Assembly (NCBI RefSeq): GCF_050107715.1
Contig: NZ_JBNILN010000001.1
Location: 620,001 to 684,000, forward strand
Origin: Metabacillus_B sp050107715
GTDB lineage: Bacteria > Bacillota > Bacilli > Bacillales > Bacillaceae
Length of the DNA stretch: 64,000 nucleotides
Direction of reading: 5' to 3'
Shown here: positions 16,848 through 24,682 of the stretch, one piece after another
Position numbering within the stretch: position 1 is the first letter of the stretch
Layout: each line of letters begins with the position of its first letter
The notes under the pieces: model-generated
The model's input: the letters and a program-made list of their open reading frames with translations, nothing else
The model's database searches: none
Told to the model about the DNA's origin: nothing
Translations under genes and position numbers: made by a program

Positions 16848-18080
16848 TCAGTAAAGCGGAAATCTGGAGGTAAGAGCCTCAACGCGTTCCGCTGCTTCTT
16901 TCTGCTTTTCCTCATCTTCGCTGTTGTTTAATGCAAGAGCAATAATCGAAGCAATTTCGTCCATTGCTTCCAGCCCAAAGCCGCGTGTCGTTACAGCGGC
17001 TGTTCCAATTCTAATGCCGCTTGTTACAAACGGGCTTTCCGGATCGAATGGAATCGTGTTTTTGTTTGTTGTTATGCCGATCTCATCCAGAATTTTTTCT
17101 GCGGTTTTGCCCGTCAGGCTGAGTGACCGGACATCAAGAAGAACGAGATGATTGTCCGTACCGCCGGATACGAGATTCATACCTTCTTTAACAAGGGACT
17201 CACCAAGGCGTTTCGCGTTCTCAATGATTTTTTCGCCGTATTCTTTGAATTCCGGCTGCAGGGCTTCTCCGAAAGCAACAGCTTTAGCCGCGATGACATG
17301 CATAAGCGGACCGCCCTGAATTCCAGGAAAGATGGATTTATCAATCTTTTTAGCAAATTCTTCTTTACAAAGAATCATTCCACCACGGGGACCGCGAAGT
17401 GTCTTGTGAGTCGTTGTCGTTACGAAATCCGCGTAAGGGACGGGGTTTGAATGAAGCCCTACTGCTACAAGACCCGCAATATGAGCCATATCCACCATGA
17501 AGTATGCACCCACTTCATCCGCAATCTCACGGAACTTCTGGAAGTCGATTTCGCGCGGGTACGCACTTGCACCTGCAACGATCAGCTTCGGCTTGTGCTC
17601 AAGCGCCTTCTGGCGAACATCTTCATAGTTGATGCGGTGCGTTTCTTCGTCTACTCCGTATTCCACAAAGTTGTACTGAACACCGCTGAAATTAACGGGG
17701 CTGCCGTGGGTAAGGTGGCCGCCGTGGGAAAGATTCATACCAAGTACTGTATCTCCATGCTCCAGGATGGTAAAGTAAACGGCCATGTTTGCCTGGGCAC
17801 CGGAATGCGGCTGAACGTTTGCATGCTCAGCACCGAAGATTTCCTTCGCGCGGTCGCGCGCAATATTCTCAACAATATCCACGTACTCACAGCCTCCGTA
17901 ATAGCGTTTACCCGGATAGCCTTCTGCATATTTGTTCGTCAGCACAGAACCTTGCGCTTCCATTACCGCTTCACTTACAAAGTTCTCAGATGCAATGAGC
18001 TCGATCTTCGTCTGCTGCCGTTTTAGCTCCTGCTGCATCGCTTCAAATACGGATGGATCCTGCTTCTGCAAAAATGTCAT
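16848..18080 (-). CDS. glyA: Serine hydroxymethyltransferase
   Basis: 410 aa PLP enzyme. TTTHKTLRGPRGGMIL contains the PLP-binding Lys, and MNLSHGGHLTHGSPVNFSG and VDMAHIAGLVA are typical active-site blocks. It converts serine and tetrahydrofolate to glycine and methylene-THF, feeding purine and thymidylate synthesis. A GGGGG RBS precedes the ATG. A promoter and paired PurR-type boxes lie upstream, consistent with purine control. Confidence 0.98.
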   Translation of the reverse strand: MTFLQKQDPSVFEAMQQELKRQQTKIELIASENFVSEAVMEAQGSVLTNKYAEGYPGKRYYGGCEYVDIVENIARDRAKEIFGAEHANVQPHSGAQANMAVYFTILEHGDTVLGMNLSHGGHLTHGSPVNFSGVQYNFVEYGVDEETHRINYEDVRQKALEHKPKLIVAGASAYPREIDFQKFREIADEVGAYFMVDMAHIAGLVAVGLHSNPVPYADFVTTTTHKTLRGPRGGMILCKEEFAKKIDKSIFPGIQGGPLMHVIAAKAVAFGEALQPEFKEYGEKIIENAKRLGESLVKEGMNLVSGGTDNHLVLLDVRSLSLTGKTAEKILDEIGITTNKNTIPFDPESPFVTSGIRIGTAAVTTRGFGLEAMDEIASIIALALNNSEDEEKQKEAAERVEALTSRFPLY

Positions 18081-18128
18081 GTTTATATCCCCCTTGATTG
18101 GACAGTAGTGGCTTGCTTATATGCTCCT

Positions 18129-18158
18129 ATTTTACACACATTCTGAACGAAATGTAAA
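18129..18158 (-). promoter_or_regulatory. Probable glyA promoter
   Basis: Minus strand: TTTACA (18153-18158), 18-bp spacer, TAAAAT (18129-18134), 48 bp before the glyA ATG. Both hexamers are close to sigma-A consensus. Confidence 0.5.
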
Positions 18159-18190
18159 AGACAATCGGCTGATTTTTGAAAAAATAGAGC

Positions 18191-18237
18191 TAATACCGAA
18201 CTATAGAGAGTTGATTGAAAGAGATTGTTCGAAATAA
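18191..18237. promoter_or_regulatory. Paired inverted PurR boxes upstream of glyA
   Basis: Box 1 is TAATACCGAACTAT (18191-18204) on the plus strand. Box 2 is ATTGTTCGAAATAA (18224-18237), which reads TTATTTCGAACAAT on the minus strand. Both carry the CGAAC core of the Bacillus PurR box, in inverted orientation about 19 bp apart, as at known PurR targets. B. subtilis glyA belongs to the PurR regulon. They lie just upstream of the promoter. Confidence 0.65.
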
Positions 18238-18239
18238 GG

Positions 18240-18590
18240 GGGATGGCGGAAAGCAGGGAATTATTGAAGGAGCAGTTTTGGCAAAGGGGGGCTATATGAA
18301 TTGGACAGATTCGTGAGCGAAACGGACAAATCATCTGGGGGGAATGGACAAATAGGATCGATCAGATTCGTGAGAGGAACGCATAAATAAGGCGGTATAA
18401 TCCCCAAATAAAATGGAACGGTTTTTGGCGCTTTAACAGGTTTTCTGCCCAGAACTTCAATTAATCCCGCCGTTTCCACCCCTTCCCCGGCCAAAACTAA
18501 CCACTTTTTACCCTGCTATATCATTCAAGTTTAGCCTATGGGAGGCCTGCTGTTTTATGTAATGCTCTTCGGTTGATTAACAGAAAAATG
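18240..18590. repeat. Noncoding region with degenerate short repeats
   Basis: CAGATTCGTGAG occurs at 18306-18317 and 18363-18374. GGACAAAT occurs at 18324-18331 and 18346-18353, with a variant, GGACAGAT, at 18303-18310. Together they look like two decayed copies of a ~57-bp unit. Reading frames here lack RBS and recognisable products. I believe similar sequences are scattered in other Bacillus genomes, but this needs a search. Confidence 0.5.
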
Positions 18591-18594
18591 AAAA

Positions 18595-18620
18595 GGAGAA
18601 GCAGTTCAAACTGCTTCTCC
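18595..18620 (-). terminator. Terminator after the NmrA-like gene
   Basis: GGAGAAGCAGTT (18595-18606) and AACTGCTTCTCC (18609-18620) form a perfect 12-bp palindrome. On the minus strand TTTTCATTTTT follows. Confidence 0.85.
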
Positions 18621-18627
18621 TCCAGTA

Positions 18628-19464
18628 TTACCCCCAGGCCTCTCTATGGGCGCCAGCAAATTCACTTAAACTAACCGGCTTCTTCCCAGTGACCGTTTCA
18701 ACTGTATTGGTAACACGGTCTTCTGCACCGTTTGAAATCTTTTCTTCCAGTCCTGTCATAAAAGCGGCATACTCTGGTGTTAAGCCTCCTTGAACCATAG
18801 CCTGCTGATACTGGCTAAGAGGAAGGTTTCCGTATTGAATGGGGGTGCCGGCTGCATGGCCGATGATCGAGACAGCTTCTGAATAGCTCAAGCTCTCCGG
18901 ACCGGTAATGATGTGGCTCGTGTTATGCGGCTCTTGATCGATCAATGCACGAACGCCAACTTCCGCAATGTCATCTGCACTGACAAAACCGATTTTTCCA
19001 TCACCGGCTGCCGACCAAAGCTTGTTTTCTGATTTAATGGTGTGAAGGTGGTAAGGGGCCAGGAAATTCTCCATAAAATAAGAAGGACGGAGAATGGCAT
19101 ATTCAGGTGCCAGCTGCTTGACAGCGAGCTGCAGCTTCCCAAACACTTGACCGTCATCAGAGACGATGGCCGCACCGAGCATGACCACCCGTTTCACTCC
19201 GGAATTCAAAGCTTTTTTCAAAAAAGGCAGAACGGCTGGCAGCGGATCAAGCACACCGACCGGTGCAACCAGGTACAATTTTTCAATCCCTTTAAATATT
19301 TCAGCAGGACATTGCCCGCTGTGCCAGTCGAAAGGCACATGCTCTGCACCAGCAAGCCTGGGAACCGATCTGCTGGCAATGCGGATAGAATAGCCGCGTT
19401 CCAGAAGCTTGGAAGCAATGCGGCTTCCTGTTGTGCCGGTTCCGCCAGTAAGTAAAATAGTCAT
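18628..19464 (-). CDS. NmrA/EasG-like NAD(P)-binding Rossmann protein
   Basis: 278 aa atypical short-chain dehydrogenase. The N-terminal dinucleotide-binding motif is MTILLTGGTGTTGSRIASKL; downstream VKRVVMLGAAIV and ILRPSYFMENFL are typical of the NmrA / quinone oxidoreductase 2-like group. Such proteins either reduce small substrates or act as redox sensors. It follows the SnoaL-like gene by 1 bp and is probably co-transcribed and co-regulated by the nearby TetR repressor. The natural substrate cannot be read from sequence. This gene, its partner and the TetR gene are inserted between glyA and ywlG relative to B. subtilis. Confidence 0.85.
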   Translation of the reverse strand: MTILLTGGTGTTGSRIASKLLERGYSIRIASRSVPRLAGAEHVPFDWHSGQCPAEIFKGIEKLYLVAPVGVLDPLPAVLPFLKKALNSGVKRVVMLGAAIVSDDGQVFGKLQLAVKQLAPEYAILRPSYFMENFLAPYHLHTIKSENKLWSAAGDGKIGFVSADDIAEVGVRALIDQEPHNTSHIITGPESLSYSEAVSIIGHAAGTPIQYGNLPLSQYQQAMVQGGLTPEYAAFMTGLEEKISNGAEDRVTNTVETVTGKKPVSLSEFAGAHREAWG

Positions 19465-19465
19465 G

Positions 19466-19909
19466 CTATTGACTCCTTTTTAGAAATTTTAGAAATGCCT
19501 GAGGTTCATTATTGTAAGCGCCAATAAAGATAAGCGGATTCCAGTAATCTTTATAACGGAGAATTTTTCCATCCTCATACTCAATGACACTAATATATTT
19601 TTGGTTGTAAGGCAGTCCTGTTTCCAGAATCACTGCTTCGCATTCAAACTCCACGATTACTGTATTTTGGCCTTCGACTGGGTAGTAGTTCGGCTCAGAA
19701 AAATGGGTGAAATTCATTTTTTCGGGAAAATCCTTCACATGATTGTAGATGGCATCAATCCCTTCCAGTTTTGTTAAAACACCAGAAGGGGCATAGGGAA
19801 TTTCAAATACGGCGTCTTTATGCCAGATTGTCATCCACTGTTCAATATTGTTTTCCAGCATGCCTTGAAAAAATTGATCCATGATCTTTACGTATTCATT
19901 CATCATCAT
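19466..19909 (-). CDS. SnoaL/NTF2-like small cone-fold protein
   Basis: 147 aa. The pattern QFFQGMLENNIEQWMTIWHKD near the N-terminus followed by beta strands rich in aromatic residues (VIVEFECEAVILETG, RYKDYWNPL) fits the SnoaL-like / nuclear transport factor 2 fold. These bind or isomerise small hydrophobic molecules, or serve as partner proteins. AAGGAG precedes a run of ATGs (19909, 19906, 19903). It lies directly behind an operator-like palindrome at 19922-19940 and in front of the NmrA-like gene. Confidence 0.8.
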   Translation of the reverse strand: MMMNEYVKIMDQFFQGMLENNIEQWMTIWHKDAVFEIPYAPSGVLTKLEGIDAIYNHVKDFPEKMNFTHFSEPNYYPVEGQNTVIVEFECEAVILETGLPYNQKYISVIEYEDGKILRYKDYWNPLIFIGAYNNEPQAFLKFLKRSQ

Positions 19910-19921
19910 TGCAGCTCCTTT

Positions 19922-19940
19922 TTTGACTGATTAGTCCAAA
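19922..19940. promoter_or_regulatory. TetR-type operator, copy 1
   Basis: TTTGACTGATTAGTCCAAA is a near-perfect inverted repeat (GACT-GATT-AGTC core). It sits just before the SnoaL-like gene. An almost identical 19-mer (17 of 19 bases, read on the opposite strand) lies before the TetR gene. Confidence 0.75.
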
Positions 19941-19964
19941 ATAAGTGAAAGAATAGCCTCCTAT

Positions 19965-20549
19965 TCAATCCAGAACAGACAGGCTGACTTTCGCATAGCT
20001 TTCCAGTGCATCAAAGCTTTTGTTCGTTTTCGCAATAAAGGTAAGGGACAGTCTTGATTGATTCAGGTAGCGGGCAAGGTTTCTTAAATCACCGTGCCGA
20101 TTTGTGAACTCACCCTCTTGCTTTCCGCGCAAAAGAGCATCATAAAAGGCATCTTCAAGCAGCAGCGACTGCCTGCTGAAGTATTCGGCAAGCTCTTTTT
20201 GAAAAGGAAGCTGTTCGACTGCACTATTGATAATGTAGCAGGCGGCAGAACTTTCCGGGTCCTTCAAAGCCCTGATACCTTCAGCAAAAATATCATGGAC
20301 AGCTTCTTTAACTGAACCCGCTTCACTCAGTCTTTGGACAACCAGCTGATTTTTTGCCTCCAAATACGCTTTGACGGCGGAAAGGAAAAGGTCCTTTTTC
20401 GTGCCAAACGTGTCGTATAAACTTTGCCGGCCAATCTCCAAATGCTTGAGCAGCTCTGGAAGCGAGGCACCTTGATAGCCCAGCTGCCCAAACACTTCAG
20501 CCGCTTTGCGCAAAACAGTGACCGTATCAAATTCTTTGCTTCTTGCCAA
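19965..20549 (-). CDS. TetR/AcrR-family repressor
   Basis: About 194 aa. The N-terminal helix-turn-helix is clear (KAAEVFGQLGYQGASLPELL, then IGRQSLYDTFGTKKDLF), followed by a helical ligand-binding domain. The start is a TTG at 20549, 8 nt after GGGGGG; an ATG at 20555 is nearly on top of the RBS. The sequence looks like the NemR/AcuR-type group that senses small reactive molecules. Matching 19-bp palindromes before this gene and before the SnoaL-like gene imply autoregulation plus control of the two-gene module downstream. Confidence 0.88.
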   Translation of the reverse strand: MARSKEFDTVTVLRKAAEVFGQLGYQGASLPELLKHLEIGRQSLYDTFGTKKDLFLSAVKAYLEAKNQLVVQRLSEAGSVKEAVHDIFAEGIRALKDPESSAACYIINSAVEQLPFQKELAEYFSRQSLLLEDAFYDALLRGKQEGEFTNRHGDLRNLARYLNQSRLSLTFIAKTNKSFDALESYAKVSLSVLD

Positions 20550-20582
20550 TTGCATTCCCCCCTTCAAGTACAGATTATCCTT

Positions 20583-20601
20583 TTTGGACTGATTAGTCAA
20601 A
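20583..20601. promoter_or_regulatory. TetR-type operator, copy 2
   Basis: TTTGGACTGATTAGTCAAA on the plus strand, which reads TTTGACTAATCAGTCCAAA on the minus strand, 34 bp before the TetR start. It matches copy 1 outside the central four bases. Confidence 0.75.
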
Positions 20602-20692
20602 TAATAATATTGAGAAGGAAAAGGGACCAACAAAATAAAAAACAGGGAGACAACGCTCTCTGCTTCAACATGTTATCCCAAGGCCCCGCCAT

Positions 20693-20845
20693 TCTCTCAA
20701 TACCTTTTTTATACCACTGAAGAGAATCCTTCTTACAGCGCTTCTTGGACCCGTTGCCCTCACTAACACGGTCCACATAAACCAAACCGTACCGCTTTTA
20801 TAAAGGAAACAATGTCGATGATACCCCCGAACATTTCATAACGCA
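20693..20845 (-). pseudogene. Remnant of the C-terminus of a GH1 6-phospho-beta-glucosidase
   Basis: Read on the minus strand, KRYGLVYVDRVSEGNG and KKDSLQWYKKGI match the end of family-1 glycosidases (typically KRYGFIYVD...KKDSFYWYKKVI). Just upstream, in another frame, GGIIDIVSF matches the preceding WGxIDxVS block. A frameshift and a TAA separate the two. Only about 50 residues remain and no start exists. It is a decayed gene fragment left beside the TetR module. Confidence 0.65.
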
Positions 20846-20873
20846 AAAAGAACCGCCTCGCAGAGCGGTTCTT
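20845..20873 (-). terminator. Terminator after ywlG
   Basis: AAGAACCGC (20848-20856) and GCGGTTCTT (20865-20873) form a 9-bp stem with an 8-nt loop; TTTTT follows on the minus strand. Confidence 0.85.
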
Positions 20874-20874
20874 C

Positions 20875-21447
20875 CTATTTGCAGGATTCATTTTCATTTG
20901 CCGCTTCATAAACGGCACGGACCCCGCCAATCAGCTTCGGACGCGTTTTAGCCATGGTAACATGGGCGTGTCCGATTTGGCTGAGGGTGCTTCGGACCGG
21001 AACGGCGACGTGCTTCAGATGCATGCCGATGAAGGTGTCTCCGATGTCGAGGCCGGCGTCTGCTTTTATATGTTCGACGACAGCTGGATTGGCCATGGAT
21101 TTAAAGGCATGCGCCGCCATGGCTCCGCCGGCTTTCCTGACCGGGATGACGGTGACGGTCTCGAGGCCGTGCTTTTCGGCTGCCGTTTTTTCTACAACCA
21201 GTGCCCGGTTCAGATGTTCACAGCATTGAAAAGCAAGGAAAATTTCGTGTTTTTTGCTAAACCGGGAGAGTTCTTCAAAAATCATGGCTGCGGCATCAAA
21301 GGTTCCGGATGTACCGATTTTTTCGCCAATGATTTCACTCGTGCTGCAGCCGATGACGAATAGGCTGTTTTTTTCAAAGGTGATTTGGCTTTCGAGGTCA
21401 TCCAGGATTGTTTGGAGTTCGGAGCGCCATACTTGGACTTCTTCCAT
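20875..21447 (-). CDS. ywlG: UPF0340 family protein YwlG
   Basis: 190 aa. VIGCSTSEIIGEKIGT and the C-terminal FIGMHLKHVAVPVR are conserved blocks of the TIGR01440 / UPF0340 family, known in Bacillus as YwlG. Function is not established. As in B. subtilis it lies next to rpiB, 16 bp downstream of it on the same strand, and ends at a strong terminator. Confidence 0.88.
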   Translation of the reverse strand: MEEVQVWRSELQTILDDLESQITFEKNSLFVIGCSTSEIIGEKIGTSGTFDAAAMIFEELSRFSKKHEIFLAFQCCEHLNRALVVEKTAAEKHGLETVTVIPVRKAGGAMAAHAFKSMANPAVVEHIKADAGLDIGDTFIGMHLKHVAVPVRSTLSQIGHAHVTMAKTRPKLIGGVRAVYEAANENESCK

Positions 21448-21463
21448 GTTGGTTCACCTCTTG

Positions 21464-21904
21464 TTAGTTGTTTTCGTATTGCCCGATTTTACCGATGCGG
21501 TTCGCGTGCCTTCCGCCTTCAAAATTGGATTGCAGCCATGTTTTGGCGATGTCGCGGGCAAGCCCCGGACCGATGACACGCTCACCCATGGCGAGGACGT
21601 TGCTGTCGTTATGCTCGCGTGTGAGCCTTGCACTGTATACGTCATGGACAAGGGCGCAGCGTATACCTTTTACTTTGTTTGCTGCAATGCTCATGCCGAT
21701 GCCGGTCCCGCAGATCAGGATGCCTCTGTCGGCTTCTCCCGATGCGACTTTTTCGGCAACAGGAACTGCGTAATCAGGGTAGTCAACTGATTGATTGCAC
21801 TCGCAGCCAAGGTCTTCATAGGAAATGCCCATTTCATCCATAAGGGATTTGATTTCTTCGCGGATTTTCATTCCGCCGTGATCTGATGCGATTGCAACTT
21901 TCAT
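21464..21904 (-). CDS. rpiB: Ribose-5-phosphate isomerase B
   Basis: 146 aa of the RpiB/LacAB family. IASDHGGMKIREEI at the N-terminus, YPDYAVPVAEKV, and GILICGTGIGMSIAANK with the catalytic Cys are present. It interconverts ribose-5-P and ribulose-5-P in the pentose phosphate pathway. It sits between ywlE and ywlG as in B. subtilis (formerly ywlF). Confidence 0.93.
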   Translation of the reverse strand: MKVAIASDHGGMKIREEIKSLMDEMGISYEDLGCECNQSVDYPDYAVPVAEKVASGEADRGILICGTGIGMSIAANKVKGIRCALVHDVYSARLTREHNDSNVLAMGERVIGPGLARDIAKTWLQSNFEGGRHANRIGKIGQYENN

Positions 21905-21924
21905 TATGCTGCCTCCAGGTTCAG

Positions 21925-22380
21925 TTAGTTTTCCAGTTTTTCAAGAAGAAGCTTCATCATGTTTTCCAATTCGTCTCTCGTGGCCCGGTACATTTCCTGG
22001 GGGCCTCCGTAAGGATCAGTGACATCTCTTTGTTCGGAATCGCTGTGGACAAATTCGGACAGGGTCCAGATTTTATTTTGAGATAGCGGAAACCGCTCAA
22101 GCATGAGCTGCTTGTGACTGGCTGTCATGGTGAAAATATGTGTAGCCCAATCGACGCTTTCCTCACTCAGCAGGGTGGAACAATGATTGAAGGCGATCCC
22201 TTTTTCTAAAAGGACATCTTTTGTATAACGCGAAGCATCGCTTCCATCCATTGCAAAAACCCCGGCTGATCTCACCTTTATTTCTTCCGACCGCTTCATA
22301 AACTGCATAAGCGCTTCGGCCATCGGGCTTCTGCATGTATTGCCTGTGCAAACAAAAAGGACATTCGGCACCGCTTCCAC
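21925..22380 (-). CDS. ywlE: Protein-arginine phosphatase YwlE
   Basis: 151 aa of the low-molecular-weight phosphatase family. The P-loop is VLFVCTGNTCRSPMAEAL, with Thr at the position that, in YwlE, selects phosphoarginine over phosphotyrosine. The general-acid Asp lies in VTDPYGGP. YwlE removes the arginine phosphates placed by the kinase McsB and thereby affects Clp-mediated turnover and stress response. The mcs genes are not in this window. Confidence 0.93.
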   Translation of the reverse strand: MEAVPNVLFVCTGNTCRSPMAEALMQFMKRSEEIKVRSAGVFAMDGSDASRYTKDVLLEKGIAFNHCSTLLSEESVDWATHIFTMTASHKQLMLERFPLSQNKIWTLSEFVHSDSEQRDVTDPYGGPQEMYRATRDELENMMKLLLEKLEN

Positions 22381-22693
22381 TCCTCTGCTTTCGTCTCGCT
22401 ATTTATCGCTGCTCCCGATTCTCGGGTGATTAATAATCGTAATTATCTATATTGTACTACTAACTGGACAGAGGACCAAGTCCTCCAAACCGGTTTGGGG
22501 TAGATTCAGGGATCTGAATCAAGGATCAGAAAAAACCACTCACCCCAAGCTCATCTTAGACTACTTTAAGAACTCTCTGTAAATGTTTGCACCGCATTGG
22601 ATTATAATAGAATAAGAAGCTTGTCCATTTCATTTTTTTCTCATACATAAGCGAATTCAACCTGTTTCTTATCATGAAGGAGGAACCCCCACT
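22381..22693. other. Intergenic region before the small plus-strand gene
   Basis: No gene supported. It holds two small inverted repeats (CCCGATTCTCGGG near 22415, and GATTCAG/CTGAATC at about 22503-22519) and a consensus TATAAT at 22603-22608 that could serve the plus-strand gene at 22694. A matching -35 is weak. Confidence 0.45.
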
Positions 22694-22903
22694 ATGCTTT
22701 TAAAAAAATCAGCAGGACCATACATCCTTTTAACGCTGCTATTCATTGCTCTGCTGGCATTGCTGCTGACGGCTATCCAACGTTATTTTCATTCCTCTGA
22801 AATCAATCTATTAACAGAAAAAGCAGAGGAGCAAAACCTTGAATATGAGTTGGTTATTCATAACCAATTGACTAACTCCTACAGTTTCACTATTACGGAG
22901 TAA
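22694..22903 (+). CDS. Small single-pass membrane protein (69 aa)
   Basis: AAGGAGGA precedes the ATG closely, a strong RBS. One hydrophobic helix (about residues 9-29, PYILLTLLFIALLALLLTAI) then a short acidic outer or inner domain. It lies alone on the plus strand between ywlE and mntP and is followed by a bidirectional terminator. The family is not recognised and B. subtilis has no gene here that I know of. Confidence 0.6.
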   Translation: MLLKKSAGPYILLTLLFIALLALLLTAIQRYFHSSEINLLTEKAEEQNLEYELVIHNQLTNSYSFTITE

Positions 22904-22958
22904 GTAAGCTTCCCGGGCTGCTGCAGACACTCACTTATCCAAAAGCCCTAAAACAAGT

Positions 22959-22996
22959 GAAAGAGCCGCATCCTCTCTAAAGGATACGGCTCTTTC
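22959..22996. terminator. Bidirectional terminator between the small gene and mntP
   Basis: GAAAGAGCCGCATCC (22959-22973) and GGATACGGCTCTTTC (22982-22996) form a long stem with one mismatch. It serves the plus-strand gene ending at 22903 and mntP on the minus strand. Confidence 0.85.
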
Positions 22997-23013
22997 TCCG
23001 TTCGGCAAGCCTT

Positions 23014-23574
23014 CTACAAAGGAAGCAAAAGCTTGACCCCAAAGGCTAAAAGGATGGTTCCTCCCAATATTTCGCTATAATTGCCAAGCCACCCCTGCAC
23101 CCTTTTGCCGATGATGAGTCCGGACCATGTAAGCACCATGCTGACGATGCCGAACATCAAAATGGCAAGCATCGTCCTTGCGCCGTATATCCCGAGCGTC
23201 AAGCCGACAGAGAAGCTGTCCAGGCTTACACTTAGGGCAAATAAGAGCAGGCCGAATCCCACTGGGGTAATGAGGGGAGCTTCTTCTTTTTTAAAGGAGG
23301 CGATCACCATTTGAATGCCGAGAAGAATGAGGAGCCCTCCTCCTGCATAGGCAGCAATCGCACCCAGTTTATCGGATAACAGCTTGCCGAGTCCCATGCC
23401 GGCGAGCGGCATCGCGATATGAAAAAGACCGATGACCAAGCCGATGAAAAAAATTTGCCGGAGTCTCAGGGAAATCATGCCCATTCCCAAGCCGACAGAG
23501 AAGGCATCCATTCCCAGTGCAAAGGCCATCATAAAAAGGGTTAGAATCTCCCCGATTAACGCTTCTAAACTCAT
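23014..23574 (-). CDS. mntP: Manganese efflux pump MntP family protein
   Basis: 186 aa from the ATG at 23574, which follows GAGGAGGG; an upstream in-frame ATG at 23619 precedes the RBS. Six hydrophobic segments in two internal repeats, each carrying the conserved Asp motif (ALGMDAFSVGLGMG and VSLDSFSVGLTLGI). MntP exports manganese across the cytoplasmic membrane. The B. subtilis counterpart is ywlD. No yybP-ykoY-type manganese riboswitch was found upstream. Confidence 0.9.
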   Translation of the reverse strand: MSLEALIGEILTLFMMAFALGMDAFSVGLGMGMISLRLRQIFFIGLVIGLFHIAMPLAGMGLGKLLSDKLGAIAAYAGGGLLILLGIQMVIASFKKEEAPLITPVGFGLLLFALSVSLDSFSVGLTLGIYGARTMLAILMFGIVSMVLTWSGLIIGKRVQGWLGNYSEILGGTILLAFGVKLLLPL

Positions 23575-23635
23575 GTATTCCCTCCTCGGACATGCCTGTT
23601 TCAGCATATGTCTGTCCAATGAGGGTTAGAACGGG

Positions 23636-24682
23636 TTATTCGATGGTTACCCGGTGTCCGGCGGCTTTCTTCAGCCGATTCATGACCGCCTGTCCGACGC
23701 CGTCCTCCGGAAACGCTTCGCTGTAGATGAGATCAAGCTCCCTGTTTTGATTAAAGCGGCGGAGAACACTGTACAGGTTGGCAGCGATGGTTTCAGGGCT
23801 TGCCAGGCTGCCGCAGGCAATGATTTCATCTGCATGGAGCACCTGTTTGTTTTCTTCCGTGGTTAATATGCCTACCTTTTTCCCTTCTGCCATTGCCTCA
23901 TCGGCGAGACTCTGGAGAAAGGACAGCGAGCCTTTTACGATTGTCAGCGGAGCATTCGGAGCATAATGGGTGTATTTCATGCCAGGGGATTTGGGCGCTT
24001 GTGTTTGATCCGTCAACGCCTCGTCCATGGCCACTGGTCCGATCACCTCTTCAAGCTGTTCCTTCGTGATGCCGCCGGGTCTTAAAATGACCGGGACTTG
24101 TTTCGTACAATCCAGGACAGTAGACTCTACTCCGACCCCTGTAGGCCCTCCATCCACAATTCCGGCAATTCTTCCGTCCAGGTCCTGAGCGACATGCTCC
24201 GCTTCTGTCGGGCTTGGTTTGCCTGAAAGATTTGCACTTGGGGCCGCAATCGGCACGCCGGATTGTTCAATCAGTGCGAGGGCAATCGGATGATCCGGCA
24301 TACGGATTGCTACCGTTGATAAACCGGCTGTTACGCGTGAAGAGAGCATTCCTTCTTTTACAGGCAAAATAACAGTAAGCGCGCCTGGCCAGAACATGCT
24401 CATAATTTTCATGGCATAGGCGGGGATTTCCCTTACAAGCTCTACCGCCTGTTTATGATTGGATACATGAACAATAAGAGGGTTATCCCCAGGTCTTCCT
24501 TTTGCTTTATATATTTTTTCAACGGCTTCATCCGAACCTGCATTGGCTCCAAGTCCATATACAGTCTCAGTCGGAAAAGCAACGGTTTCATTGTTGGCAA
24601 GCAATTCAGCTGCTTGAATAACTTGTGGATAAAGCTTGGATGAGTCCAGGTTTTTATCCACAGTCCAGTGAATCGTATCCAT
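23636..24682 (-). CDS. ywlC: L-threonylcarbamoyladenylate synthase (Sua5/YwlC)
   Basis: 348 aa. The N-terminal YrdC domain (about residues 20-210) carries FPTETVYGLGANAGSDEAV and PSANLSGKPSPT; the C-terminal Sua5 domain (from about 240) follows a PGMKYTHYAP linker. It makes threonylcarbamoyl-AMP for the t6A tRNA modification. AAGGAG precedes the ATG. Two DnaA boxes lie inside its first ~60 bp and four more in its upstream region. Confidence 0.96.
   Translation of the reverse strand: MDTIHWTVDKNLDSSKLYPQVIQAAELLANNETVAFPTETVYGLGANAGSDEAVEKIYKAKGRPGDNPLIVHVSNHKQAVELVREIPAYAMKIMSMFWPGALTVILPVKEGMLSSRVTAGLSTVAIRMPDHPIALALIEQSGVPIAAPSANLSGKPSPTEAEHVAQDLDGRIAGIVDGGPTGVGVESTVLDCTKQVPVILRPGGITKEQLEEVIGPVAMDEALTDQTQAPKSPGMKYTHYAPNAPLTIVKGSLSFLQSLADEAMAEGKKVGILTTEENKQVLHADEIIACGSLASPETIAANLYSVLRRFNQNRELDLIYSEAFPEDGVGQAVMNRLKKAAGHRVTIE

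Noticed and set aside
18083..18494. Two minus-strand frames before glyA
   Set aside because: They overlap the glyA promoter, the PurR boxes and short repeats, and have no RBS or recognisable product.
23575..23640. Manganese riboswitch before mntP
   Set aside because: Only ~60 bp separates mntP and ywlC, and no yybP-ykoY-type conserved loops could be found.
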